Shown here: positions 37,137 to 46,627 of the stretch, piece by piece | Numbering within the stretch: position 1 is the stretch's first letter | How the letters are laid out: each line of letters starts with the position of its first letter | From: an uncultured Halobacteriovorax sp. | GTDB taxonomy: Bacteria; Bdellovibrionota; Bacteriovoracia; Bacteriovoracales; Bacteriovoracaceae | DNA: 64,000 nt | Direction of reading: 5' to 3' | NCBI GenBank assembly: GCA_913061265.1 | Contig: CAJXVS010000004.1 | Span: forward strand, 124,001 to 188,000 | Notes under the pieces: generated by a model | Told to the model about the DNA's origin: nothing | Database searches by the model: none | Seen by the model: only the letters and a program-made list of their open reading frames with translations | Program-made: the position numbers and the translations under genes

Positions 37137-38870
37137 TTAACCAATCATAATCCTACCCTCAGGGTAGTCAAATTTTCCGGTCGGATTCTGCCTTTGCGCA
37201 ATCGCTAATAATAGAGTTAGAGGCCCAATTCTTCCAATCAGCATTAAAGCCGCAATGGAGATTTTACCCATAACCGATAGCACCGGTGTGATGCCAAGTG
37301 AAAGACCGACTGTTCCAGATGCCGACATGACTTCAAAGAAGATTGCCAAGAATCCCTGATCACTCTCCAGCCTCATTAAAATAAGGATAAAGACTGATGT
37401 AATCAGAATTGAGATAAAGGTAATCGCCGTTGCCCGAACCACTAGAGGCCCAGGAATCTTTCTATCTAAGATACCAACTGATCTTTTCCCTTTCAGGGTC
37501 GATCTGATTGACTGATATAAAATCGCAAGAGTCGTCGTCTTAATTCCACCTGCTGTAGAACCAGGGCTCCCACCAATAAACATGAAGAGGGTCATGGCAT
37601 ACAACGTATAGGTATTGAGATTAGTTAAAGGTATTGAATTAAACCCAGCAGTCCTCAAAGTAATAGACTGAAATAGAGAAAGTTGAATTTTTTCCCAGAC
37701 TGTATAGCTATCTAAGGCATGCAAGAATTCTCCAAAGAAAATAAAGAGGGCTCCTGCTACGGTTAAAATAACAGAAGTAACGATTACAACCTTTGAGTGA
37801 AGTCCAAGCCTGACTATACTTTTACCTCCGACAACAACTTCTTTTAATTCTTTAAGAACAATAAACCCAAGCCCACCAAGGGTAATAAGAACCATTATCG
37901 TTCCATGAATAAGCGGCTTAGTTGCATATGATTCCATCGATGTATCAAAGAGGCTAAATCCAGCATTACAAAAAGCGGAGATCGAATGAAAGAAGCCGTA
38001 ATAAATGGCAGAGCCAAATTCATAACCTTCAAAGCTAAAACCAATGGTTAGGACGATAGCTCCCCATAGCTCTATGAAGAAAGTATATTTAACAATGCTG
38101 ACAATCATACTTAAGAGTTCCTCCAGACTAGCTACGTCTAAAAGATCCTGCATAATCATCCTCTCTTTCATCCCCATAGCATTTCCCATAAGAAGGGCCA
38201 TCGATGAATAAAGAGTCATGATAGAGAGTCCACCAATTTGTATAAGAATAAGGATAACGATTTGTCCAAAAAGAGAAAAGTCTGTCTCTAAACTCATGGT
38301 GGATAAACCAGTCACGCAAGTCGCCGACGTCGCCATAAAAAGGGCATCGATAAACTTCATGGCCTTCCCTGGATTTGTAGAAACCGGAAGCATGAGTAGG
38401 AAAGTTCCAACTAAGATCACTCCAGAAAAAGAAAGTAAAACCCACTGAGCAGAACCAAGCTTTAAACCTTTAAATATTCCTGATTGTTTAACCAAACCAC
38501 CGGAAGTCGCCTTAGTTTTCCCATTGTCATCATAAAGAGAAAGAACACTTGAGAGTAGATGAGCCGAGCCTAGCCAAAAAGAAAACTCCACATCGCCCCA
38601 AGTGATAAGCAGAGGAAAGAAAACAACAATTGAGAAGATATGTTTTCTAAAAAAGTCTTCCGTACTTTTGCTATTTATATAATTTACAAAAACACTTAAG
38701 AGCAAAACTAGCGGAACAATCAAGCCACCTGCTCTTATAAGGGCCCTAACCCACTCTCCGTTCCAAGACGTAGGAATTTTTCCCATAGACTGAGCAGAAT
38801 AGAGTAGGATGAAACAACCATTGAGGAACAGTTCAAGGATGAATGGAATTTTGTGCAGACCGCTGAGCAT
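37137..38870 (-). CDS. TrkH/KtrB-type potassium transporter
   Basis: The 577-residue membrane protein has the four pore-loop repeats of the SKT family: ATSATCVTGLSTMSLET, SISAFCNAGFSLFD, TLRTAGFNSIPLTNL and MSASGTVGLSLGITP. The extra N-terminal region (about 110 residues with three or four helices) makes it longer than KtrB (about 450). It and the RCK subunit should form a K+ uptake system in the inner membrane. The start ATG is at 38870 in the 66-base divergent gap with the RlmD-like gene. Confidence 0.93.
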   Translation of the reverse strand: MLSGLHKIPFILELFLNGCFILLYSAQSMGKIPTSWNGEWVRALIRAGGLIVPLVLLLSVFVNYINSKSTEDFFRKHIFSIVVFFPLLITWGDVEFSFWLGSAHLLSSVLSLYDDNGKTKATSGGLVKQSGIFKGLKLGSAQWVLLSFSGVILVGTFLLMLPVSTNPGKAMKFIDALFMATSATCVTGLSTMSLETDFSLFGQIVILILIQIGGLSIMTLYSSMALLMGNAMGMKERMIMQDLLDVASLEELLSMIVSIVKYTFFIELWGAIVLTIGFSFEGYEFGSAIYYGFFHSISAFCNAGFSLFDTSMESYATKPLIHGTIMVLITLGGLGFIVLKELKEVVVGGKSIVRLGLHSKVVIVTSVILTVAGALFIFFGEFLHALDSYTVWEKIQLSLFQSITLRTAGFNSIPLTNLNTYTLYAMTLFMFIGGSPGSTAGGIKTTTLAILYQSIRSTLKGKRSVGILDRKIPGPLVVRATAITFISILITSVFILILMRLESDQGFLAIFFEVMSASGTVGLSLGITPVLSVMGKISIAALMLIGRIGPLTLLLAIAQRQNPTGKFDYPEGRIMIG

Positions 38871-38936
38871 AACTCTATGATAATACTGATTAATTATTTA
38901 ACCATTAAGAGCATTATTTACCGAGCGCTATAGAGT

Positions 38937-40040
38937 ATGAAAACAGAAATCATTAATTTTAAAATCGAAAGTTTAGACTCACTAGGCCAAGGCGTTAGTA
39001 AGATAGACGACAAGATCACTTTTATTCCAAAGTCCCTGCCCGGTGAAGAGGGTCAGGCCCTTGTTGTAGGTAAAAAGAAAGGAATCCAGTTTGCAAAAGT
39101 AACTGCCCTCTCAAAGCCTTCAGATCACCGAGAAGAGCCGGCCTGCCAGCACTTTGATGAATGTTCCGGCTGTGACTTTCTTCATACCAATTACGAAATG
39201 GAGCTTAAGACCAAGCAAGCCTCGTTTGAAAGGCTTCTTAGTTATAGTCCGTTTAAAAACACTCCCGTCACTGTTCATGGTGCCCCTACCAGAATTGGCT
39301 ACCGCAATAGAATTCAACTGCACTATGACTTAAAAAGAAAGACTCTAGGTTTTCATAAGGCCAAATCAAATCATATTGCAGAAGTTCCAGGTTGCTTACT
39401 TCCAAGCCTAAAAATACAAGAGTCCTTAAAAGCTCTTTATGAAGACCAAGCGTGGATCAAGAACGCCCCGTCGGATGCCCCTCTCAATGGGCATCTAGAG
39501 CTTTATGAATTAAATAATGAAGTTCTCTGCGTCTGGAATGAGAACTATGCAGCTGCTGGTTTTAGCCAAGTAAATAAAGTTATGAATGATCTAGCGCTTC
39601 AAATTTGGAAAGAGTTTTATGATTCTTGCGAGTCAATAGGCAGCGTTTATGATGTGTTTGGCGGATCAGGAAACCTAACTAGAAACTTTACTGAATCTAA
39701 GATTTCTATCTTTGATAATTTTTGTGATAAATCAAAATTATCAGAGCATCAAAAATTTATTAAAACTGATCTCTATAAGAGTCCTAAAGTTCCAGATTCT
39801 CCAGCAGATCTTATTATCTTTGATCCTCCAAGAAGTGGTTTTAAAGAAACAGCTGAGTGGCTAAATGATCTAGAGCCCCGCTACGTCGGCTATCAAAGCT
39901 GCTTCTCTGATACCATGGTCCGTGACTTAAAAAAGATAGCTCCCCATTTTGAAGCCATATCTATTCACTTACTGGATTTCTTTCCAGGAACCCATCACTA
40001 TGAATCGATAATCTTCTTAAAAAATAACCGACTCAAATAG
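38937..40040 (+). CDS. 23S rRNA (uracil-5-)-methyltransferase, RlmD/RumA-like
   Basis: This family methylates C5 of a uridine in 23S rRNA or tRNA. The 367-residue protein is shorter than RlmD (about 430). It has an N-terminal TRAM-like part, the iron-sulfur cysteines PACQHFDECSGCDF with a fourth in VPGCLLP, the SAM-binding VYDVFGGSGNLTRNF, the DPPRSG motif and the catalytic cysteine in YQSCFSDTMVRDL. It is divergent from the potassium transporter. Exact target position is not decided by sequence. Confidence 0.9.
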   Translation: MKTEIINFKIESLDSLGQGVSKIDDKITFIPKSLPGEEGQALVVGKKKGIQFAKVTALSKPSDHREEPACQHFDECSGCDFLHTNYEMELKTKQASFERLLSYSPFKNTPVTVHGAPTRIGYRNRIQLHYDLKRKTLGFHKAKSNHIAEVPGCLLPSLKIQESLKALYEDQAWIKNAPSDAPLNGHLELYELNNEVLCVWNENYAAAGFSQVNKVMNDLALQIWKEFYDSCESIGSVYDVFGGSGNLTRNFTESKISIFDNFCDKSKLSEHQKFIKTDLYKSPKVPDSPADLIIFDPPRSGFKETAEWLNDLEPRYVGYQSCFSDTMVRDLKKIAPHFEAISIHLLDFFPGTHHYESIIFLKNNRLK

Positions 40041-40061
40041 TCGGCAAAGACCCTTTCAAGT

Positions 40062-40090
40062 TTGGCAAAGAAGCTTTAACTCAGTAAAAT
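40062..40090 (+). promoter_or_regulatory. Sigma-70-like promoter of the TPR lipoprotein-rodZ operon
   Basis: TTGGCA (40062-40067), a 17-base spacer and TAAAAT (40085-40090) lie 40 bases before the chosen start codon. Both elements are close to consensus and correctly spaced. Confidence 0.7.
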
Positions 40091-40130
40091 AAACTGTTTC
40101 AACGCTTTTAAATTGATCTACAGGATGGCC

Positions 40131-40946
40131 ATGAAAAATATTTTAAAACTTGTCTTAATAGCTCAACTTATCCTCGTAGGATGTGGGTCATCAAGTTTAG
40201 AAAAAGAATCTAATCTTAAAAAAGCTGATCTACACTACGCTCATGGAACTGATGCTCTTGTGAACAAAGATTATACAACAGCGCTAGATCATTTAATTAA
40301 GGCCAATAATCTTAAACCTAATCAATCCAATATTTTAAATAATTTGGGTATGGCCTTTTATTTTAAAAAAGAGATGCCACGGGCTTTAAAATATTTACTA
40401 CTAGCTCTAAAAAATGGTCCAAAGAACTCTGATGCTCGCACAAACTTAGCTTCACTTTATTTAGAGATCAACCAACTCGATAAAGCTGAAGAACATTATA
40501 GAATTGTTTTAAAAGACTTGGTTTATAAGCATCAGTACAGAGTGCATTACAATCTATCCATTGTTGAAAAAAAACGTGGTAACTACGATAAGTCTATCGT
40601 TCAACTTAAGAAAGCAATCGAAATCAAAGACGACTACTGTCCGGCTAACTTCAAGATGGGTAACTTAGCTTTTAGAAGATATGATTACCAGTCAGCTCTT
40701 AAGTATTACAGAGATGCAACAAAAGGTAGCTGTTACAGTTTAGCCGAGCCTCACTTAAGGCAAGCAGAGTCCATGATTCAACTTAAGAAATATACTGAAG
40801 CAAGACTTAAGCTTACTGATGTAAAGAATCAGTTTAAGGGAACTCGTTACGACACTCTCGCTAAAGTTAAACTGAACGACTTAGATAATTTAGAGAAACA
40901 AGAGTTTTACTCTAATCAAAATAACAACAACTTCTATAATAAATGA
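40131..40946 (+). CDS. PilF-like tetratricopeptide lipoprotein
   Basis: A 271-residue lipoprotein: signal NILKLVLIAQLILVGCGSSS with the lipobox cysteine in LVGC, then about five TPR units (LKPNQSNILNNLGMAFYFKK, GPKNSDARTNLASLYLEINQ, VHYNLSIVEKKRGNYDKSIV). Such proteins are outer-membrane pilotins for type IV pilus secretins (PilF/PilW). The start at 40131 is chosen over earlier TTG and ATG codons because an ACAGG site fits it and the signal peptide then starts normally. It overlaps rodZ by 4 bases. Confidence 0.85.
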   Translation: MKNILKLVLIAQLILVGCGSSSLEKESNLKKADLHYAHGTDALVNKDYTTALDHLIKANNLKPNQSNILNNLGMAFYFKKEMPRALKYLLLALKNGPKNSDARTNLASLYLEINQLDKAEEHYRIVLKDLVYKHQYRVHYNLSIVEKKRGNYDKSIVQLKKAIEIKDDYCPANFKMGNLAFRRYDYQSALKYYRDATKGSCYSLAEPHLRQAESMIQLKKYTEARLKLTDVKNQFKGTRYDTLAKVKLNDLDNLEKQEFYSNQNNNNFYNK

Positions 40947-42322
40947 CAAAAAAACAAGATCCTTTCGAGGAAGCCGAAATTGACCAAGACTCAGAGCCTC
41001 TCAAGTTTGAAGAAGCAACTTCCCTTTTTGAAGAAGAAAAATCTTCCGGAAAAAAAGATGAAGAGCTAGTAGAAGAAGTGGAAGTAGAGTCTGCCTCTGA
41101 ACCAGAAATCCAAGAACCTGTACAAGAAATAACCGAACCCTTTCCTGGTAATGAAGATATGGCTTCAACTATTGGAGCCTTCTTAGGCCAAATGAGAGAA
41201 GAGAAAGGTATAAATTTAAAGATCATCAGTCAGCATACTAAGATCTCAGTTAGCAATTTAGAAAAGCTTGAAGCGGATGATCTTGATGCCCTTCCTAACC
41301 GTGCTTATGTAATAGGTTATGTTAAGTCTTATGCAAAAGCTCTTCAGCTCAATCAAAATGATTGTCTTGAACTTTTAGACATGACTTACGGAATTGAAAA
41401 AGAAGAAGTTATTCAAGAGCCTTCATCTCCACAGATGACGGCCGGCCAGCAAGCGCCATCTAAAAAATCAGAAAATGGAGAAGGCCAAGGAATCAAGATA
41501 GGGATAGCCGTTGGAGCACTTGCTATCATCGCCTTTCTTTTGATCTTAAATAATACAGGTAAGAAAGATGAAGTAACATCTGAAGAAGTTGTCCAAGAAG
41601 AAGTTCAACCTGAAGTTGAAGAAAATAAAAAGGTCATTCCTCAAACTCTTGGCGCCACTACTCCCCTTAAAGAGACAAGCAATGCTAGTGAGGAAGTTTT
41701 GGAGACTAAAACTGATTCAGAGACACTTCCAAAACCATTAGCGACTCCAGTTCCTAAGAAGCAACTTGAAGAGATTAAAAAAGAAGCCAAAAAAGAAGAA
41801 GTAAAAGAAGAAGTTAAGGTAGTTGAAAAAAAGAAAGTAGAGAAAAAAGAAGAAGTTAAAGTAGAGCCTAAAAAGAAAGACGAAAAGATAGACTTTAAGC
41901 CATTAGCAAAAATTCTTTATCAACAAGATACAAGCCTCTCTCAGGAAGAATTTGATAGATTACTTCCAACTAAATACAGAGCTGCTATTGTTGAAGGCCA
42001 ACAGAATATTTTTATTAATGCTGTTAAAGCTGATTCATGGCTTACTTATAAGTCTGATGACGATCCGATAAAGAAGTTTGTCCTAAAAAAAGGAAGAACT
42101 ATTCTTATTCGTGGAAAGTTAATAAGAGTCTTTCTTGGTAACTTAGGGGCGGTTAAGGTCTTTAAGAACAATAAGCTATTGACCATGAGTAGTCCTTCTG
42201 GAGTTAAGTCTCTAGTTATCCCTCAGGAAAGAAGCTCTGAGTTTGTCATTCCACTATTTATCTTTAAGAAAAATGGTTCAGTACAAACAAGTGAAGACTA
42301 CTTAGAAGAAAGTCAGAACTAA
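40943..42322 (+). CDS. RodZ-like cytoskeletal/HTH membrane protein
   Basis: The 459-residue protein has an acidic N-terminal stretch, then a helix-turn-helix of the RodZ type at about 75-145 (FLGQMREEKGINLKIISQHT, KLEADDLDALPNRAYVIGYV), one membrane helix at about 185-205 (IGIAVGALAIIAFLLIL), a long Lys/Glu/Val-rich linker, and a C-terminal DUF4115-like beta domain (WLTYKSDDDPIKKFVLKKGR). RodZ couples MreB to the envelope in rod-shaped cells. The low-complexity N-terminal and linker parts make it longer than E. coli RodZ (about 340). It ends overlapping the convergent permease gene by 4 bases. Confidence 0.85.
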   Translation: MTKKQDPFEEAEIDQDSEPLKFEEATSLFEEEKSSGKKDEELVEEVEVESASEPEIQEPVQEITEPFPGNEDMASTIGAFLGQMREEKGINLKIISQHTKISVSNLEKLEADDLDALPNRAYVIGYVKSYAKALQLNQNDCLELLDMTYGIEKEEVIQEPSSPQMTAGQQAPSKKSENGEGQGIKIGIAVGALAIIAFLLILNNTGKKDEVTSEEVVQEEVQPEVEENKKVIPQTLGATTPLKETSNASEEVLETKTDSETLPKPLATPVPKKQLEEIKKEAKKEEVKEEVKVVEKKKVEKKEEVKVEPKKKDEKIDFKPLAKILYQQDTSLSQEEFDRLLPTKYRAAIVEGQQNIFINAVKADSWLTYKSDDDPIKKFVLKKGRTILIRGKLIRVFLGNLGAVKVFKNNKLLTMSSPSGVKSLVIPQERSSEFVIPLFIFKKNGSVQTSEDYLEESQN

Positions 42323-43497
42323 GACATCCAGTCTAATTTTCTATAATAGAGAGATCCTACTAATCCAGTGAAGATTGTTGGCATAAAGACAGTTAACACT
42401 GGTGGCATAATCCCCTTTCTTGAAAGACTAACCCCTATAAAGAAAAGAGCATAATAACCAATAAGAAAAAGTAAACCTACGGTACCAGAACTCTTGGTCC
42501 TACCTCTTCCTTTCTTTATTCCTAAACTAAAGCCTAGAAAAATAAAAAGAAAGATCTGAGCGGGGGCATTAAAGCGAGTCCAATACTCGAGCTCTGTCTT
42601 AGGTAACCTAGCCTTTATATGGTTTAGTTCAATATTCTCTTCATTAGTAAGGCTTTCTTTCTTAGTTAGTGACTCAAGAGTTTTCTTACTTTCATCAATA
42701 ATAGAGGAGAGCTCTTTGTTAGTTCTCATAGCATCTTTTGTAACAAACCCCGGAGTATAGCCACCTGTTAAAATGGGAAAGTCATACTCTTGAAAGAGGA
42801 TCTTCTCAACGTCACCATTTGATTTCTCTGTCTTTAGGATATTACCGTCGGTTAAGTTAAACCTTAAAGTAGGCATACTTGTTCCTGAGATGACTTGCTT
42901 GATCAAAACACCTTTCTTAGCAAAGATAACTCTATCGATTCCTTTTTTAACATTAGAAGTAGAAATAAAGACATTCTTTAAGATGACTGAATCTTCAGAG
43001 ACTTCTTCTGCAAACAAGGTCACACCAGGAATATCGGTAAAGAATTTTTCAGACTTTATATCTGTTAGAAAACCCTTACTGGTCAGTTTGATCACAGTGT
43101 TCTTAAACAGAGTTTTAGAATGAGGAATAAGATTGATATTCATACTAAACAAAGTGACAGCAATGACTGAGGCCACCATTAAAAAAGGTTTCAAGAGAGA
43201 CCATTTGGTAGTTCCAAACGAACGCATAGCAACAATCTCTGAATCTTCACTAAGTTTGTTTAAGGTATAAATAGTGGCGAAAAAAGCTGATAGAGGGATC
43301 GCCATTGGTAAAAAACTAATAGAGATATGGCCTACAAGCTCTAATACTTGAGCTAAGTCTACGCCCTTCTTAGTGATAATGCGCGTAAGCCTAAAGAGCT
43401 GAAAGGTTAAGAGGAAGGCCACGAAGAAGAACGCACTTAAGAAAAAGGGCGGAATAAAGTTATAAGCTAAGTAGCGCTGTTTGATATTAAGTAGCAA
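42319..43497 (-). CDS. LptF/LptG-type lipopolysaccharide-export permease
   Basis: A 392-residue YjgP/YjgQ-family protein with six membrane segments split by a large periplasmic jellyroll domain: LAYNFIPPFFLSAFFFVAFL, ALSAFFATIYTLNKLSEDSE with the conserved EIVAMRSFG coupling helix, and the C-terminal ISFLPMAIPL-like and FIFLGFSLGIKKGRGR segments. It forms part of the LptB2FG ABC extractor that moves LPS from the inner membrane. The start is TTG after AAGGA. Its partner permease is not adjacent, so F versus G cannot be decided. Confidence 0.9.
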   Translation of the reverse strand: MLLNIKQRYLAYNFIPPFFLSAFFFVAFLLTFQLFRLTRIITKKGVDLAQVLELVGHISISFLPMAIPLSAFFATIYTLNKLSEDSEIVAMRSFGTTKWSLLKPFLMVASVIAVTLFSMNINLIPHSKTLFKNTVIKLTSKGFLTDIKSEKFFTDIPGVTLFAEEVSEDSVILKNVFISTSNVKKGIDRVIFAKKGVLIKQVISGTSMPTLRFNLTDGNILKTEKSNGDVEKILFQEYDFPILTGGYTPGFVTKDAMRTNKELSSIIDESKKTLESLTKKESLTNEENIELNHIKARLPKTELEYWTRFNAPAQIFLFIFLGFSLGIKKGRGRTKSSGTVGLLFLIGYYALFFIGVSLSRKGIMPPVLTVFMPTIFTGLVGSLYYRKLDWMS

Positions 43498-43585
43498 TTT
43501 CGTCCTTCTTAGACATTAAGGGTGACTCTATGTTAGTTTAACGCGCTCAAAAGATAATGCAAACTCCCGAACAAGTGAGGCAAAT

Positions 43586-45103
43586 ATGGAATTTCAACTT
43601 AATTTTAACGCAAAAAATCATTCAGAGTCAGAAGTAGCAGTCTTTGCTGGATTTTCTAAAACAGAAGAGAAAGGAAAGAAAAAAGAAAACAAGCTGGTTA
43701 ATAGTCATTGGCCTAAAGAAGTTAAAGAAGCTTTCAATAGCTTTAAAGCTTCACAAACATTTAATGGATTAAGTGGTCAAAGCCTAGCTTTCCCACTTGC
43801 TAACGGTGATACAGCTTTAGCTTACGGTCTTGGTGAGAAATCAAAGCTTAACTTTGAGTCTCTTAGAAAGTCGGTCTCTGCTCTACATAAATTAGTAGCT
43901 GATACTCATAAAGAAATCTCAATTAACCTAGATTCATTTTTAGTTAAATCTAAATTAGAAGAAAGCCTAACAGCTATTGTTGAAGCTTTTCTCTTAACTG
44001 AATATCGTTATGAAGTTTTTATGTCTAAGAAATCTGAAATTAAATTAAAGTCAGTAATCTTTGATTCAAAACTACCAAAGTCAAAAGCTAAGAAAGCTAA
44101 TGAAGCTCTTGTTGCTGCCGTTCATGTTTCTGAATCAGTAAATCTTTGTCGTGACTATGTTAACTGTCCTCCAAACGATTTAAATTCTGAAACTTACGCC
44201 AAAAGAGTTGTTGAAGACGCTAAGAAAATCAAAGGTGTTAAAGTAAAAGTTTTAGGAAAAGCAGAATTAAAGAAAGAAAAAATGGGAATGTTCCTAGCTG
44301 TAAATCAAGGGTCAGACTTTGAACCACAATTAGTGCAACTAACTTATACTCCTCCAAAAGCGACTAAAAACACTAAGCATATTGCTCTTGTTGGAAAAGG
44401 ACTTACTTTTGATACTGGTGGACTTTCACTTAAGCCAGGCGCTTCCATGGTTAACATGAAAACTGACATGGCCGGATCATCAACTCTTTATGCTGCTTTT
44501 AGAGCGGCTGCCCTTACAGGTGCAAAGACTAAGATCACTTGCCTTCTTGGTATGACAGACAATGCAATTGGACCAAAAGCAATCTATCCAGATGCTATTG
44601 TTAAAGCTAAGAACGGAAAGACTGTTGAGATCTTAAATACAGATGCTGAAGGAAGACTCGTTCTTGGTGACGTTTTAACTTATGCTTCTGAAATGAAACC
44701 AGACGCGATCATCGATGCGGCTACTCTAACGGGTGCCTGTCTAATCGCTGTTGGTATTGAGACTTGTGCCGTTCTTGGTAATAATCAAAAACTAATCAAC
44801 GACCTTCTAAAGTCAGCTAAGAATACTGATGAATATGCATGGCAACTTCCTATCATTGAAGAGTTTCACAATGATATGAAATCACCTATCGCTGATCTAA
44901 AGAATATTGGTGGATCAAGATGGGGTGGAACTGCAAAAGCAGCAGCCTTCTTAGAAAACTTTGTCGATAAAGACATTGCTTGGGCCCACTTAGACATCGC
45001 TGGTATCAGTGGTGGACAAGGTGCTCATAAGCCTTATTGCCCAGCAAGTGGTGCATCTGGCTTAATCGTTAGAACAGTTTGTGATTACCTTCGCAATGCT
45101 TAA
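43586..45103 (+). CDS. pepA: Leucyl aminopeptidase (M17)
   Basis: PepA removes N-terminal residues from peptides using two metal ions. The 505-residue protein has the N-terminal domain and the catalytic core with KGLTFDTGGLSLKPGASMVN, the metal/active-site lysine in MKTDMAGSSTLYAAF and the family signature NTDAEGRLVLGDVLTYA. It is likely cytoplasmic, since no signal peptide is visible. GTGAGG precedes the ATG. The stop codon overlaps the trmL start by one base. Confidence 0.96.
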   Translation: MEFQLNFNAKNHSESEVAVFAGFSKTEEKGKKKENKLVNSHWPKEVKEAFNSFKASQTFNGLSGQSLAFPLANGDTALAYGLGEKSKLNFESLRKSVSALHKLVADTHKEISINLDSFLVKSKLEESLTAIVEAFLLTEYRYEVFMSKKSEIKLKSVIFDSKLPKSKAKKANEALVAAVHVSESVNLCRDYVNCPPNDLNSETYAKRVVEDAKKIKGVKVKVLGKAELKKEKMGMFLAVNQGSDFEPQLVQLTYTPPKATKNTKHIALVGKGLTFDTGGLSLKPGASMVNMKTDMAGSSTLYAAFRAAALTGAKTKITCLLGMTDNAIGPKAIYPDAIVKAKNGKTVEILNTDAEGRLVLGDVLTYASEMKPDAIIDAATLTGACLIAVGIETCAVLGNNQKLINDLLKSAKNTDEYAWQLPIIEEFHNDMKSPIADLKNIGGSRWGGTAKAAAFLENFVDKDIAWAHLDIAGISGGQGAHKPYCPASGASGLIVRTVCDYLRNA

Positions 45104-45570
45104 TGAATAAACAAAGATTTAATATCGTACTACATGCGCCCGATATTCCAGGAAACACTGGAAGTATCGGGCGTACTTGCGTTGCCCTTGGGCTTAGACT
45201 CATCTTAATTAAACCTTATGGATTCGACCTATCAGAAAAAGCAGTGAGAAGAGCTGGGCTAGATTATTGGAAACATATAGAACTCTCTGAGTATGAGACT
45301 TGGGAAGACTTTATTAAAACTGAATCCCCTCAGAATTTAATCTTTTACTCAAAAACTGGAGCAAAGAATTACTACGAAGCTCCCTATCAAGAGAATTGTT
45401 TCTTGGTTTTTGGTTCAGAGACTAAAGCACTTCCTGAATATATTATGGAACAATATAAAGACAGCCTATACTGTCTTCCCCAATACTCTGAACATATTAG
45501 AAGTTTAAACCTCTCTAACGTGGCAACTGCTGCTGCCTACGAAGCACTAAGACAGATTTCTTTTAGCTAA
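45103..45570 (+). CDS. trmL: tRNA (cytidine/uridine-34-2'-O)-methyltransferase TrmL
   Basis: TrmL methylates the ribose of the wobble base in tRNA-Leu. The 155-residue protein is the minimal SPOUT methylase: HAPDIPGNTGSIGRTCVALG, the middle DLSEKAVRRAGLDYW, then FLVFGSETKALPEYI and PQYSEHIRSLNLSNVATAAA forming the knot. It follows pepA with a one-base overlap and converges on hemB, sharing 24 bases at the 3' ends. Confidence 0.93.
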   Translation: MNKQRFNIVLHAPDIPGNTGSIGRTCVALGLRLILIKPYGFDLSEKAVRRAGLDYWKHIELSEYETWEDFIKTESPQNLIFYSKTGAKNYYEAPYQENCFLVFGSETKALPEYIMEQYKDSLYCLPQYSEHIRSLNLSNVATAAAYEALRQISFS

Positions 45571-46521
45571 TTCAATCGCCCCATAAGTAAAGATAACATC
45601 AGCTCCTGCTCTCTTAACAGAAAGAGTGGCTTCATAGAGAGCCTCTTCGGCATTAAGCCATCCCTTCTCGCCAGCTGCCATGATCATAGCGTATTCGCCA
45701 CTAACAAAATAAGCACAAACGGGAACAGTTGATTCTTTCTTAACGTCAGAGATTATATCAAGATAACTTAAGGCGGGTTTAATCATAACCATATCAGCGC
45801 CTTCTTCAAGATCAAGGCGAACTTCTCTAACGGCCTCAACTCTATTGGCTGGATCCATTTGATAAGTTTTCTTATCCCCAGCTTTTGGGGCTGACTCTAA
45901 GGCATCCCTAAAAGGTCCGTAAAATGAAGAGGCGTACTTTGCTGAATAGGCCATGATGCCTACATCTTTAAAGTTATTTTCATCAAGAATTGAGCGAAGG
46001 TAACCGACTCTTCCATCCATCATATCCGAAGGAGAAATAAAATCAGCTCCGGCCTTTGCCTGAGCAAGGGCCATCTTGCCTAAGACCTCAAGAGTCTCAT
46101 CATTTAAGATAACACCCTCTTTTACAATTCCATCATGCCCATCACTTGAGTATGGATCCATGGCCACATCTGTAAAAAGAATGAGCTTAGGTAGTTTTTC
46201 TTTTAGTTCTGTAATTGCTTTTAGGTAAAAGTTCTCTTCATCCCAGGAATAACTAGCGAGAGAGTCTTTCTTCTCTTCCTTAATTTTTGGAAAGAGGGCT
46301 ATCCCACGAATCCCAACTTCTAAAGCTTCCTCAGCTTTTATTAAGAGGTTTTCAATTGAGTATCTAAAACACCCAGGCATACTAGAGATCTCTTCTTTGA
46401 CCCCAACTCCTTCCGTTACAAAAAGAGGAAGCACCATATCTTCTGGTCTTAGGTGAGTTTCCCTCACCATGCTTCTCAAAGAGTCATTCAGTCTATTTCG
46501 TCTCGGTCTGTTCTTTATCAT
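45547..46521 (-). CDS. hemB: Porphobilinogen synthase (delta-aminolevulinate dehydratase)
   Basis: HemB joins two 5-aminolevulinates into porphobilinogen. The 324-residue protein has the Schiff-base lysines in MAYSAKYASSFYGPFRDALE and MIKPALSYLD. The metal segment reads LFTDVAMDPYSSDGHDGIVK, with Asp and Ala in place of the zinc cysteines, so it belongs to the Mg/K-activated, non-zinc branch. It is divergent from hemA across about 106 bases. Assignment follows the motif set and the heme operon next door. Confidence 0.97.
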   Translation of the reverse strand: MIKNRPRRNRLNDSLRSMVRETHLRPEDMVLPLFVTEGVGVKEEISSMPGCFRYSIENLLIKAEEALEVGIRGIALFPKIKEEKKDSLASYSWDEENFYLKAITELKEKLPKLILFTDVAMDPYSSDGHDGIVKEGVILNDETLEVLGKMALAQAKAGADFISPSDMMDGRVGYLRSILDENNFKDVGIMAYSAKYASSFYGPFRDALESAPKAGDKKTYQMDPANRVEAVREVRLDLEEGADMVMIKPALSYLDIISDVKKESTVPVCAYFVSGEYAMIMAAGEKGWLNAEEALYEATLSVKRAGADVIFTYGAIELAKRNLS

Positions 46522-46627
46522 AAACGCATCATAATCCTCCTCTTGATCAATTTAAAAACGCGGCGCACCACAATCTTTACGACATACTTGTGACAAACCA
46601 AGGGGTCATTTTTATTAAGATGCACAG
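46522..46627. promoter_or_regulatory. Divergent hemB/hemA promoter region
   Basis: This gap must hold the promoters of both hemB (minus) and the long hem operon (plus). On the plus strand TTGTGA (46588-46593) with TTTATT 17 bases later is possible but weak; it would give an almost leaderless hemA message. The text TTGTGACAA near 46588 is a short palindrome. A GAGGAGG lies 14 bases before the hemB ATG, a little farther than usual. No strong regulator site is identified. Confidence 0.35.

Noticed and set aside
40028-40044. Hairpin CCGACT/AGTCGG around the stop codon of the RlmD-like gene as a terminator
   Set aside because: The 6-base stem includes the stop codon and is not followed by a T-run, so it is weak evidence for termination.
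41580-41890. The Lys/Glu/Val-rich stretch of the RodZ-like gene as a tandem DNA repeat
   Set aside because: It is low-complexity linker sequence with irregular periods, typical of RodZ linkers, not an ordered repeat array.
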